From NCBI GenBank assembly GCA_007375785.1, contig VMEY01000019.1:1-12146 (forward strand): a DNA stretch of 12,146 nucleotides. The letters run 5' to 3'. The stretch is from Parcubacteria group bacterium Athens0416_74. GTDB lineage: Bacteria; Patescibacteriota; Minisyncoccia; Phycocordibacterales; UBA2100. Made by a program: the position numbers and the translations under genes. Under the pieces are notes generated by a model that saw nothing but the letters and a program-made list of their open reading frames with translations, ran no database searches and was not told the origin of the DNA. This document shows, one piece after another, positions 1-6,230 of the stretch. How positions within the stretch are numbered: position 1 is the stretch's first letter; every line of letters starts with the position of its first letter.

Positions 1-19
1 AATGCCGGGTCATTCTTTT

Positions 20-1120
20 TTAACTGTGCAGGAATTCCATTACATCCCCATCTTGCACGACGTAGTCCTTCCCTTCCGTGCGTAATGTCGCCTTTTCCCT
101 TGCTTTAGACCACGAGCCGGCTTCGAGCAATTTATCCCAGTGGACAACTTCAGCGCGGATAAATTTGTCTTTGAAGTCAGTGTGAATCGCAGCTCCCGCT
201 TCCGGCGCTGTAGAACCGCGCTTGATGGTCCATGCCCGCGTCTCTTTCTCTCCCGTCGTAAAAAAAGAAATGAGGTCGAGCAGCGAATACCCCGCTTTGA
301 TGAGCGTATCGATACCATCGTCGGCGACTCCGAGCTCCCTGCGGAAATCCGCGCGCTCATCGTCATGTACATCCGAGAGCTCGCGCTCTACCCCCGCATC
401 CACAAAGACGTACTGCGAGCCCGTGCGTTCAAGAAAGCCCTGGAGCTCGCGCCACCTCTCTCCATTTTCTGCATCCACGTTCACGCAGCCGCTCTTGCGA
501 TTCAGCACGTACAGAATCGGTTTCATGGTGAGGAATTGAAATGTCTTGGCGATTTTCATTTCCTTTTCATCGAGAGACACGGTACGCGCCGCCTTACCCT
601 GCGTAAGCGCGGGTACGAGCTTTCGTAGTACGTCTCGCTCTGCGACAAGATCTTTGTCTCCGTTTCTCGAATCGCGCTCGAGTCTTTCGAGACGCTTCTG
701 TGCCGACTGGAGGTCTGCGAGCGTAAGTTCCATGTCGATGACTTCAATATCCTGCATAGGTTCTACTCTCCCTGCGACGTGCAGCACGTCCTCGTCGTCA
801 AACATGCGCACGACTTCGGCGATGGCATCTACCTCGCGTATGTGCGTCAAGAATTGATTACCCAGCCCTTCGCCTTCGGATGCACCTTTTACAAGCCCGG
901 CAATATCAACAAACTCTACGGCCGCAGGAACTATCTTTTGTGTGTTCGACATTTTACTGAGCGCATCGAGTCGATGGTCCGGGACCGCGACGACGCCGAC
1001 CGACGGATCGATGGTGCAAAAAGGATAATTTTCCGCCGGTACTCCCTTTTTCGTAAGCGCATTAAAAAGCGTGGATTTTCCCACGTTTGGAAGACCGACG
1101 ATGCCCACTGCGAGTGCCAT
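20..1120 (-). CDS. ychF: Ribosome-associated ATPase/GTPase YchF (OLA1 family)
   Basis: YchF belongs to the TRAFAC OBG-like P-loop NTPases, binds ribosomes, and usually prefers ATP over GTP. The P-loop GLPNVGKS is at residues 9-16, the YchF-typical NYPFCTIDP follows at 31-39, and the G3 motif DIAG with the switch GLVKGASEGEGLGNQFL is at 72-91. The C-terminal ~80 residues, from about DLISFFTTGEKETRAW, look like the TGS domain. I chose ATG 1120 (366 aa, close to the ~363 aa family norm) over an in-frame TTG at 1144, because the protein then begins MALAVGIVGLP as homologues do. No Shine-Dalgarno is visible. A CATAAT -10-like hexamer lies at 1161-1166, 63 bp after the preceding gene ends. Odd point: the family's NxxE specificity motif reads NRKS (207-210), so the glutamate is lost. 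Identity is certain; the altered specificity is inference. Confidence 0.96.
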   Translation of the reverse strand: MALAVGIVGLPNVGKSTLFNALTKKGVPAENYPFCTIDPSVGVVAVPDHRLDALSKMSNTQKIVPAAVEFVDIAGLVKGASEGEGLGNQFLTHIREVDAIAEVVRMFDDEDVLHVAGRVEPMQDIEVIDMELTLADLQSAQKRLERLERDSRNGDKDLVAERDVLRKLVPALTQGKAARTVSLDEKEMKIAKTFQFLTMKPILYVLNRKSGCVNVDAENGERWRELQGFLERTGSQYVFVDAGVERELSDVHDDERADFRRELGVADDGIDTLIKAGYSLLDLISFFTTGEKETRAWTIKRGSTAPEAGAAIHTDFKDKFIRAEVVHWDKLLEAGSWSKAREKATLRTEGKDYVVQDGDVMEFLHS

Positions 1121-1183
1121 AGATTGAGGCAAAGTACCACACAAGTGCGGCTTTGACTAGATTATGGGCCACATTTCCGCGCT

Positions 1184-1777
1184 CTATTTTGCGAGCGCGC
1201 CGAGGCGGGTTACCTTTTTGAGCCACTTGGCCTTGCGGGGCTCGGGTACGTTTTCAGAGGGACCAAGCCAGAGCGTACGCGTCTTAAATCCTGCAAACCA
1301 GAGTATCCCCCACTTCAGCTGCGCGTTGACATTGCCCGGTAAAAACCTGACGAGAATTGGCTGCGTACCACTCGTCACGATAATGCGTGCTGTCTTCCCC
1401 TTCATAAGCCTGTGCCAGAAGATGGTGCGCTTGCCCGATTGCATCTTTATGTAGCGAAATGCCGAGCCCGGGAGCCAGCTACGGTCGAAGAGTCCTTTGA
1501 GCAGGGCCGGCATGCCAACCCACCAGATAGGATGCACGATTACAAAGTGGTCACACGCGATGACCGCTTCTTGAAATCGCTTGAGGTCCGGCTCGAGCTC
1601 TTGCATCGCGCGATATCCCTTATGCAATATCGGGTCAAATTGCATCGTTCCTATATCAAAGCGAGTCACCTGGTGTCCCGCTTCGAGTGCTGCTTTCTCG
1701 TACGCTGCGGCAAGCTCGTTGTTGAGTCCCACAGAGTCAGGGTGACCCAAGAGTAATACAATCTTTTTTGGAATCAT
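1184..1777 (-). CDS. Flavodoxin-fold NAD(P)H dehydrogenase/oxidoreductase (Flavodoxin_2 family)
   Basis: This 197-aa protein matches the Flavodoxin_2 group (NQO1, MdaB, KefF type), soluble FMN- or FAD-binding enzymes that reduce quinones or similar acceptors with NAD(P)H. Evidence: an N-terminal beta strand KIVLLLGHPDS followed by LNNELAAAY (residues 5-26), the flavin-contacting motif HPIWWVGMPALLKGLFDR (82-99) followed by GSAF (104-107), and TSG at 135-137. Family length is typically 170-270 aa, so it looks intact. ATG 1777 is supported by the full N-terminal strand. A TAGAAT hexamer ends exactly 6 bp upstream of the ATG, suggesting a leaderless transcript; no Shine-Dalgarno is seen. It lies between a small acidic ORF and ychF on the same strand. 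The family call is firm, but substrate and exact subfamily (quinone reductase or other) cannot be told from the sequence. Confidence 0.88.
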   Translation of the reverse strand: MIPKKIVLLLGHPDSVGLNNELAAAYEKAALEAGHQVTRFDIGTMQFDPILHKGYRAMQELEPDLKRFQEAVIACDHFVIVHPIWWVGMPALLKGLFDRSWLPGSAFRYIKMQSGKRTIFWHRLMKGKTARIIVTSGTQPILVRFLPGNVNAQLKWGILWFAGFKTRTLWLGPSENVPEPRKAKWLKKVTRLGALAK

Positions 1778-1789
1778 GGCGAGATTCTA
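1778..1789 (-). promoter_or_regulatory. Candidate leaderless promoter -10 for the oxidoreductase gene
   Basis: On the minus strand TAGAAT (1784-1789, 5 of 6 matches to TATAAT) is followed by CTCGCC and then the ATG at 1777. The initiating A would be about the +1 base. The only -35 candidate, TTGGGT at 1809-1814, is weak and has a long 19-bp spacer. Inferred from spacing alone. Confidence 0.35.
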
Positions 1790-1799
1790 ACACACGCCA

Positions 1800-1958
1800 C
1801 TAGTCGCAACCCAAATCATCTTCGGGCGCGGCTGGCCGCCCGAGGCCGTCGACTGCAGGCGGGACTTCGTGAACTATCTTTTCACCGTTGACTATCTCCT
1901 CTTCGATGTGCCCTTCTACCCCCCTGTCCTCTTGGTCGTGCCCGAGATTCTTCTTCAT
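1800..1958 (-). CDS. Small acidic hypothetical protein (52 aa)
   Basis: I do not recognise this protein. It starts MKKNLGHDQEDRG, is rich in acidic residues (HIEEEIVNGEKIVHEVPP in the middle), carries no membrane segment or signal peptide, and ends in an acidic PEDDLGCD tail with one cysteine. The reading frame can be extended upstream to a TTG at 1997, overlapping the stop of the RNHCP gene. I prefer ATG 1958 because CATAAT (1965-1970) ends 6 bp before it, the same spacing seen at other genes here. It sits between the RNHCP and oxidoreductase genes on the same strand. It might be a real small protein, since it fills the gap in a compact region and has promoter-like spacing, but coding support is limited to that. 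Function unknown. Confidence 0.5.
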   Translation of the reverse strand: MKKNLGHDQEDRGVEGHIEEEIVNGEKIVHEVPPAVDGLGRPAAPEDDLGCD

Positions 1959-1970
1959 ACATCCATTATG
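1959..1970 (-). promoter_or_regulatory. Candidate leaderless promoter -10 for the 52-aa ORF
   Basis: CATAAT on the minus strand (1965-1970, 5 of 6 matches to TATAAT) is followed by GGATGT and the ATG at 1958. It lies in the 35-bp gap after the RNHCP stop codon. A -35 element is not clear. Inference from sequence and spacing. Confidence 0.35.
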
Positions 1971-1993
1971 CCTCGCGGGGCCTGCAAGACAAG

Positions 1994-2287
1994 TCAATGT
2001 TTTCCGGAGAGGGCCACGATAGCTGCGGGCTCATCGTTCGACTGTACTTTATTGCGGCGCCGGAAATCACATCGCTCGCACACGTGAACAATCACATATT
2101 TTGGTGTTGTACCTTCGAGCACCGTGGGCTTCATCATGCCACCGCACGCGGCAGCTCTATCTCCCGGATCCACATCTACATGTTTGCTCCACAGACACAC
2201 GGGACAATGGTTTGTGTACCCATCGCCTTGCACATGTTTCCCGCAGTGCTCGCACACGAAGTCTTCTTTGTTGCGCTTAAATCCCAT
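1994..2287 (-). CDS. RNHCP domain protein (zinc-ribbon-like)
   Basis: The 97-aa protein matches the RNHCP family, named after its RNHCP signature, here TNHCPVCLWSKHVDVDP at residues 25-41. Further family features are the N-terminal FVCEHCGKHV (10-19), GDRAAACGGMM (42-52) and the C-terminal VCERCDFRRRNK (69-80). Paired cysteines C12/C15, C28/C31 and C70/C73 plus C48 could hold one or two metal ions; metal binding is inferred from the pattern. The family's biochemical role is unknown to me, and a nucleic-acid-related role is only a guess from the basic C-terminal patch. Length is normal. The ATG at 2287 lies 4 bp after the stop of the surface-protein gene, so co-transcription is possible. A weak TAAAGT at 2294-2299 also ends 6 bp before the ATG. 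No Shine-Dalgarno is seen. Confidence 0.9.
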   Translation of the reverse strand: MGFKRNKEDFVCEHCGKHVQGDGYTNHCPVCLWSKHVDVDPGDRAAACGGMMKPTVLEGTTPKYVIVHVCERCDFRRRNKVQSNDEPAAIVALSGKH

Positions 2288-2291
2288 GCGC

Positions 2292-2933
2292 CTACTTTAC
2301 CAGTATCGTGGTCGTCTGTCGTACGTCCGCGCCACTCATCGCCTTACACTCCAGAGTAAATTTGTATGAGCCTGCACTTCCGAGGCGAATCGTTTTTGAG
2401 CCTTCGTTTGCCTCCGCGAGCACGGCGCTTGTGCTCGACGCTACCAAGACGCGGCATGTCGGCACAGAGCGCATGCCCACGCTGGACCAAGAAACGACAA
2501 TTGGATTACCCTGCAATGGCTCGCGCGGCTGGATGATGAGCGAAGCCACAGGCGGTACCTGCGCAGGCACGGGCTGTCCTGTACCGACGGAGGTCCCACC
2601 AGTCTGTCCGCTGCCACCCGTGGAGACCTGACCACCGGTAGAAACTTGGCCTCCGGTCGATACTTGCCCGCCCGTCGACACCGGAGCTCCGGTCGACACC
2701 GGTCCACCAGTCGATACCGGCATGCCGGTAGACACCGGACCTCCTGTCGACTGACCCTGCCAGTTTTGGAGATAGCAGTACCTATCATCACAGGTGATGC
2801 TCTGGTCCTGTATCTCTCCGAATGGATTTACCTGCGAAAACGGACTCTGTCCAAAAGACTGCAGGCTTGCAGCCGAGCCGAACGGCATTGTGGAGCTCCC
2901 GAACATACGTGGAGACTGATGTATATCCGTCAT
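2292..2933 (-). CDS. 3' part of a frameshifted surface protein: STGGxV repeat linker and Ig-like domain
   Basis: This frame carries the C-terminal half of the lysozyme-like protein encoded just upstream in another frame. Sensible protein begins around MFGSSTMPFGSAASLQSFGQ (near 2906). Two cysteines in CDDRYC follow, then seven and two-thirds copies of a six-residue STGGPV/STGGQV repeat (2613-2750). The last ~90 residues (VPPVASLIIQP to TTTILVK) have the look of an Ig-like or PKD-like beta sandwich, with SWSSVGMRSVPTCRV and SAGSYKFTLEC carrying a likely disulfide pair. The frame stays open up to 3089, but the upstream part is an out-of-frame shadow of the lysozyme-like domain. I therefore see no independent gene start; 2933 is only the first plausible ATG. 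Joined by skipping one base to the 5' part, it gives a single product of about 595 aa. Stop at 2292 is 4 bp before the RNHCP ATG. Confidence 0.75.
   Translation of the reverse strand: MTDIHQSPRMFGSSTMPFGSAASLQSFGQSPFSQVNPFGEIQDQSITCDDRYCYLQNWQGQSTGGPVSTGMPVSTGGPVSTGAPVSTGGQVSTGGQVSTGGQVSTGGSGQTGGTSVGTGQPVPAQVPPVASLIIQPREPLQGNPIVVSWSSVGMRSVPTCRVLVASSTSAVLAEANEGSKTIRLGSAGSYKFTLECKAMSGADVRQTTTILVK
2613..2750 (-). repeat. 18-bp tandem repeat, 7.7 copies, encoding (STGG/M/A-P/Q-V)n
   Basis: The minus strand encodes STGGPV, STGMPV, STGGPV, STGAPV, three STGGQV and a final STGG in direct succession, 46 residues. Copies differ mostly at wobble positions, so the array is not freshly duplicated. It acts as a flexible Ser/Thr/Gly/Pro spacer between the lysozyme-like and Ig-like domains; that role is inferred. 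Confidence 0.9.
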
Positions 2934-4080
2934 TCGAATTGGTAATTTGGCAGCGTCCGCTAAACCACTTAGACGCCGCACCTTCATAACTACCGCACGA
3001 GCGCACGTGCTCGGAAAAGATAGTCTCAAACACCTTCTCCTGACACTGCGGGTCTCTGAGGAATGCTTCGGGCGAATAGGCCCGGCCACAGGAGCGCATT
3101 GTCCACGACGGGACGTTGGCGCCCATGACTTGATACTTACCGTACGCGCGGTCCCCTCTGCGAGTTATCGGGCCGCGCAAATAGTGATTACCCTGACAAC
3201 TACCACTCTCGATACTTGCAATCGCACATTTCGCCTTCACGATATCGGACACGGCGCCATCGGCGAATGTTGAGGCTGCATTCGGCGCTTGCTGCGCAGG
3301 TGCCTGCTGCTGCGGGACGCTTTGCTGAACGGCCCGCAAGACCGCCTGCTGTTGCGCAGCTGTTATCATCGGGTTCAGATTCAATCGTGCTGCGCTCGCC
3401 GAGATTGCTCCGGGATTATTTTGTGCAATCGCCTGTATGTAATCGACTGCAGCAGCCGGGTCGCTCTGTATGATTCGTTCCGCCTCTTGAGCCGTGACGC
3501 CCGTCTGAACGAACGCGTTGATGAGAGACTGGTTGCCGGAAACCGCACCGCGTAGTTCCGGCGGCAGGTCGGGCGACTCCGCAAGTCTTTCGAGCGCCGC
3601 TTGAGCACCGTTCAGATCTCCCTTCGAGACCGCGTCTATCGCTGCGGCGATGTTTTCTGCGTCGCATCGAGATTTCGCCGGATACTGTTTCTGAACAAGA
3701 CCGGTCACCTTTACTGTCACTGTGGGCGGCGTGAGACCCTTACCGCAGCCTCTCTTATCCTTGACAGCATCCTCCGCATTTGGATCCTTTTCGGTTCTCG
3801 TGCACGCATTTATCCCCCGTATGTCCGTTTTGATTCCTAGAGCCCCTACTTCGAGCGTGACGGTCTCATGGAAGCAGGCGCTCGGACAGGCGACTTTTGA
3901 ATCGAGGTAAGCCTTAACTTCTTCTGCCCCGCTCGCAAAGGAGAATGACTTCTCCCCCGTAGGGTTCCCCGCCGAGGCGGCGGTGCAACCTTTATTACTC
4001 ACGAGCGGCACAAATGCTGCGCTCGCCGACGACGGAATAAGAAAAGAGAGTGCGACGACAAAAAACGCTGCGTAACGCAT
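2788..4080 (-). CDS. 5' part of a frameshifted secreted lysozyme-like surface protein
   Basis: Starting at ATG 4080 the protein opens with a clear signal peptide, MRYAAFFVVALSFLIPSSASA, then a mature part beginning AFVPL. A cysteine-containing N-terminal region, an Ala/Gln-rich alpha-helical middle (about 140-270, counted from an ATG three codons upstream) and a Q/P/A linker follow. A lysozyme/SLT-like domain spans about 285-397: IASIESGSC has the probable catalytic Glu294, and GDRAYGKYQVMGANVPSW and AASKWFSGRC resemble the fold's conserved blocks. Such domains cleave or bind peptidoglycan; activity is inferred. After TYVREL (near 2895) the frame gives a nonsense tail ending at 2788, while the neighbouring frame continues with a sensible linker and Ig-like domain. 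ATG 4080 is preferred over ATG 4089 because the upstream one overlaps a TACAAT promoter hexamer. Confidence 0.82.
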   Translation of the reverse strand: MRYAAFFVVALSFLIPSSASAAFVPLVSNKGCTAASAGNPTGEKSFSFASGAEEVKAYLDSKVACPSACFHETVTLEVGALGIKTDIRGINACTRTEKDPNAEDAVKDKRGCGKGLTPPTVTVKVTGLVQKQYPAKSRCDAENIAAAIDAVSKGDLNGAQAALERLAESPDLPPELRGAVSGNQSLINAFVQTGVTAQEAERIIQSDPAAAVDYIQAIAQNNPGAISASAARLNLNPMITAAQQQAVLRAVQQSVPQQQAPAQQAPNAASTFADGAVSDIVKAKCAIASIESGSCQGNHYLRGPITRRGDRAYGKYQVMGANVPSWTMRSCGRAYSPEAFLRDPQCQEKVFETIFSEHVRSCGSYEGAASKWFSGRCQITNSNDGYTSVSTYVRELHNAVRLGCKPAVFWTESVFAGKSIRRDTGPEHHL

Positions 4081-4093
4081 TGCGCTCATTGTA
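4081..4093 (-). promoter_or_regulatory. Candidate leaderless promoter -10 for the lysozyme-like gene
   Basis: TACAAT (4088-4093, minus strand, 5 of 6 matches to TATAAT) is followed by 7 bases and the ATG at 4080. The last two bases of the hexamer plus the next G form the competing upstream ATG, so that ATG would lie inside the promoter. No good -35 is seen. This would let the gene be transcribed independently of the atp operon that ends at 4152. Confidence 0.4.
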
Positions 4094-4151
4094 CCGCCTG
4101 AATGCGGCGTATAAATTTCACGTGTTGAAAACCTCTCGTTCGGCTCGAGTG

Positions 4152-4403
4152 TTACAAAAGAATGACCACGCGGCTACCCGAGCATTCGAGTACGCCACTT
4201 TCAACGTCGAACTTCTTCGTGTCTTGCACCGTCTTGACCGTGATGAAACCTTTTTTGAGCGTCGTAACGAGCGGCTCATGCGAAGGGAGTATCGTAAACT
4301 CTCCCGCATCTCCGGGAATCGTTGCGGAAATCGCCGCACCATCGAAGATGGTCTCACCTACTGAGGCGATTACCAGGTGAAATGTGTTGGAGTGCTCTGC
4401 CAT
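4152..4403 (-). CDS. atpC: F1Fo ATP synthase epsilon subunit, N-terminal domain only
   Basis: The epsilon subunit sits on the central stalk, linking gamma to the c-ring, and in many bacteria its C-terminal helices inhibit ATP hydrolysis. The 83-aa product covers only the N-terminal beta sandwich: FHLVIASVGETIFDG (8-22), the family hallmark GEFTILPSHEPLVTTLKKG (34-52), and a last strand SGSRVVILL at the C-terminus. Usual bacterial length is 130-140 aa, so the two-helix C-terminal domain is absent. The stop follows directly after a complete fold, and the next 60 bases show no obvious continuation, so I read it as natural reduction rather than a frameshift. It follows atpD by 6 bp with no Shine-Dalgarno, so translational coupling is likely. 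It is the last gene of the operon; no convincing terminator is visible between it and the next gene. Confidence 0.93.
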   Translation of the reverse strand: MAEHSNTFHLVIASVGETIFDGAAISATIPGDAGEFTILPSHEPLVTTLKKGFITVKTVQDTKKFDVESGVLECSGSRVVILL

Positions 4404-4409
4404 AGCGCC

Positions 4410-5798
4410 TTAGGAGGCTGCTACAACTTCGTCGATGCCACCCTTCATATAGAAGGACTGCTCGCCGAGAGCGTCGTGCTTGCCGTCGAGAATCTCACCG
4501 AAGCTGCGTACCGTGTCTGCGAGAGAGACGTACTTGCCTTTTGCTCCCGTGAAGGCCTCCGCGACGGAAAACGGCTGCGAGAGGTAGCGCTGGATTTTGC
4601 GGGCGCGGTACACAAGGCGCTTGTCGTCTTCGGAGAGCTCTTCGATACCGAGAATCGCGATGATGTCCTGAAGATCCTTGTAGCGCTGGAGAACGCGACG
4701 CGTCTCGTTGGCGACGCGGTAGTGCTCTTCGCCGACGATTTCCGGTGCTAGAGCGGTCGAGCCTGATTCGAGCGGGTCGATGGCCGGATAGATACCGAGA
4801 GACGCGAGCTGACGTGAGAGCACGACGGTGGAGTCGAGGTGCGCGAATGTGGTGGCTGGCGCCGGATCCGTGATGTCGTCGGCCGGCACGTAGATGGCCT
4901 GCACCGATGTAATAGAGCCTTCGGTCGTCGATGTGATGCGCTCTTGCAGATTTCCCATTTCGCCCGCAAGTGTCGGCTGGTAGCCCACGGCTGACGGCAC
5001 GCGACCGAGCAGTGAGGACACCTCAGAGCCTGCCTGCACAAAGCGGAAGACGTTGTCCATGAAAAAGAGTACGTCTTTGCCTCCCTCATCGCGGAATGCT
5101 TCGGCCATCGTGAGGCCGGAGAGCGCGACACGTGCACGGGCACCCGGGACTTCATTCATCTGACCGAAGACGAGCGCTGTCTTGTCGAGCACGCCCGAGT
5201 CTTTCATTTCATGGTAGAGGTCGTTGCCTTCACGAACGCGTTCGCCAACTCCGGCAAACACCGAGTAGCCGCCGTGCTCCGACGCGACGTTGTGAATGAG
5301 TTCCTGAATGAGAACGGTCTTACCGACACCTGCGCCGCCGAAGAGACCGACTTTCCCACCCTTGATAAAGGGGGCAAGAAGGTCGATTGCTTTGATACCC
5401 GTCTCGAAAAGCTCGGCTTTAGTGGACTGACGGACGAAGGCGGGAGGATTCTGATGAATAGCGAGGCGCTTTGCGTCTTTGCCCGCAGCTTCCTTGCCGT
5501 CTATCGGATCGCCGACGACATTGAACATTCGGCCGAGCGAGGCCTCCCCCACCGGTACGGAGATCGGAGCGCCCGTGTCCACAACTTCGGTGTCGCGAGC
5601 AAGCCCGGAGGTGTCATGCATAGCGATGCACCTTACGCGATTGAGACCGAGGTGCTGCGCGACCTCAAGGACGATCCGCCGGCTGGCGGATCCCCCCTTG
5701 TGCTTCACTTCAAGCGCGTTTTGGATAGCGGGAAGCTTGTCGTCAAAGCGCACGTCGACGACCGGACCGATAATCTGTGTGATGGTTCCTTTTGACAT
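4410..5798 (-). CDS. atpD: F1Fo ATP synthase beta subunit
   Basis: Catalytic subunit of F1, where ADP and phosphate are joined. The 462-aa length is normal. Walker A GGAGVGKT is at residues 154-161. The catalytic-glutamate motif GERVREGNDLY is at 185-195 (Glu186; the common Thr is Val here). Walker B lies in DVLFFMDNVFRF (242-253), SSLLGRVPSAVGYQPTLA at 261-278, and the torque-transmitting DELSEED loop reads EELSEDD at 386-392. ATG 5798 gives the canonical MSKGTITQIIGPVVDVRF start. It lies 9 bp after the Nudix gene and 6 bp before atpC. It is separated from atpG by rdgB and the Nudix gene, so the usual atpG-atpD adjacency is broken. A perfect TATAAT (5823-5828) inside the end of the Nudix gene, 24 bp upstream, could give it an extra promoter. 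Confidence 0.98.
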   Translation of the reverse strand: MSKGTITQIIGPVVDVRFDDKLPAIQNALEVKHKGGSASRRIVLEVAQHLGLNRVRCIAMHDTSGLARDTEVVDTGAPISVPVGEASLGRMFNVVGDPIDGKEAAGKDAKRLAIHQNPPAFVRQSTKAELFETGIKAIDLLAPFIKGGKVGLFGGAGVGKTVLIQELIHNVASEHGGYSVFAGVGERVREGNDLYHEMKDSGVLDKTALVFGQMNEVPGARARVALSGLTMAEAFRDEGGKDVLFFMDNVFRFVQAGSEVSSLLGRVPSAVGYQPTLAGEMGNLQERITSTTEGSITSVQAIYVPADDITDPAPATTFAHLDSTVVLSRQLASLGIYPAIDPLESGSTALAPEIVGEEHYRVANETRRVLQRYKDLQDIIAILGIEELSEDDKRLVYRARKIQRYLSQPFSVAEAFTGAKGKYVSLADTVRSFGEILDGKHDALGEQSFYMKGGIDEVVAAS

Positions 5799-5807
5799 AT
5801 ATTGTAT

Positions 5808-6230
5808 CTAGAAGTTGAGAGGATTATACCCATTTTTCTTAAAATTACTACACGCAACCATGAGCGGCTCGGGGAGATTGTCCCAATCGCGCCACTCCAC
5901 CTTTTGCGCTTTGTCGGGCTCCCTATTTTCGCCCTCACCGCTTTTCCAATCGGCTCGCATATGCAGCGTAACGTAATGCGTATGTTCTTCGGGATAGATA
6001 TCGTTGGTAGCGGTCATAAATCGTATATTTTGTATTTCCACACCAGTCTCTTCGAGAGCTTCTCTTGCTGCACACTCTTCCCACGACTCATTCATTTCCA
6101 GATGTCCACCGGGCGGCGCCCATGAGCCGGCAGCGTGCTTGTTTTGGTCGTGACGCTGACAAAACAACACTTTCCCGTCCTTAACAATGTAGACGCCAAG
6201 CCCCACTTTCGGTCTTTGCACTTCGCTCAT
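5808..6230 (-). CDS. Nudix hydrolase, MutT/NUDT15-like
   Basis: Nudix enzymes hydrolyse a nucleoside diphosphate linked to another group, often 8-oxo-dGTP or related damaged nucleotides, using Mg2+ bound by glutamates of the Nudix box. The complete box G-x5-E-x7-REUxEExGU is present at residues 42-64 (GHLEMNESWEECAAREALEE then TGV). The surrounding LGVYIVKDGKVLFCQR, GSWAPPGGHLE and THYVTLHM resemble the NUDT15/MTH2-like subgroup more than ADP-ribose pyrophosphatases. The 140-aa length is typical. The start ATG overlaps the rdgB stop as ATGA, so the two are translationally coupled. Together with rdgB it forms a nucleotide-pool cleaning pair inside the ATP synthase operon. Exact substrate is not resolvable from sequence. 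Confidence 0.92.
   Translation of the reverse strand: MSEVQRPKVGLGVYIVKDGKVLFCQRHDQNKHAAGSWAPPGGHLEMNESWEECAAREALEETGVEIQNIRFMTATNDIYPEEHTHYVTLHMRADWKSGEGENREPDKAQKVEWRDWDNLPEPLMVACSNFKKNGYNPLNF
5823..5828 (-). promoter_or_regulatory. Possible internal -10 (TATAAT) for atpD
   Basis: A consensus TATAAT on the minus strand lies in the last codons of the Nudix gene, 24 bp before the atpD ATG, which would give a leader of roughly 17 bases. No good -35 at 16-18 bp; the hexamer could be chance because it also encodes Tyr-Asn. Confidence 0.25.

Noticed and set aside
2613..2750. Possible CRISPR array from regular short repeats
   Set aside because: Repeats are 18 bp, directly adjacent with no spacers, and in frame within a protein-coding region.
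2934..3089. Upstream extension of the Ig-like reading frame as an independent N-terminus
   Set aside because: The translation (Arg/Ser-rich) is the out-of-frame reading of the conserved lysozyme-like domain and has no signal peptide.
4094..4151. Terminator after atpC
   Set aside because: Only weak 4-5 bp stems (for example TTTCA/TGAAA at 4116-4130) without a proper T run; not enough to call.
5211..5795. Plus-strand open frame of 194 codons opposite atpD
   Set aside because: Complement of the conserved beta-subunit coding sequence with no family features.
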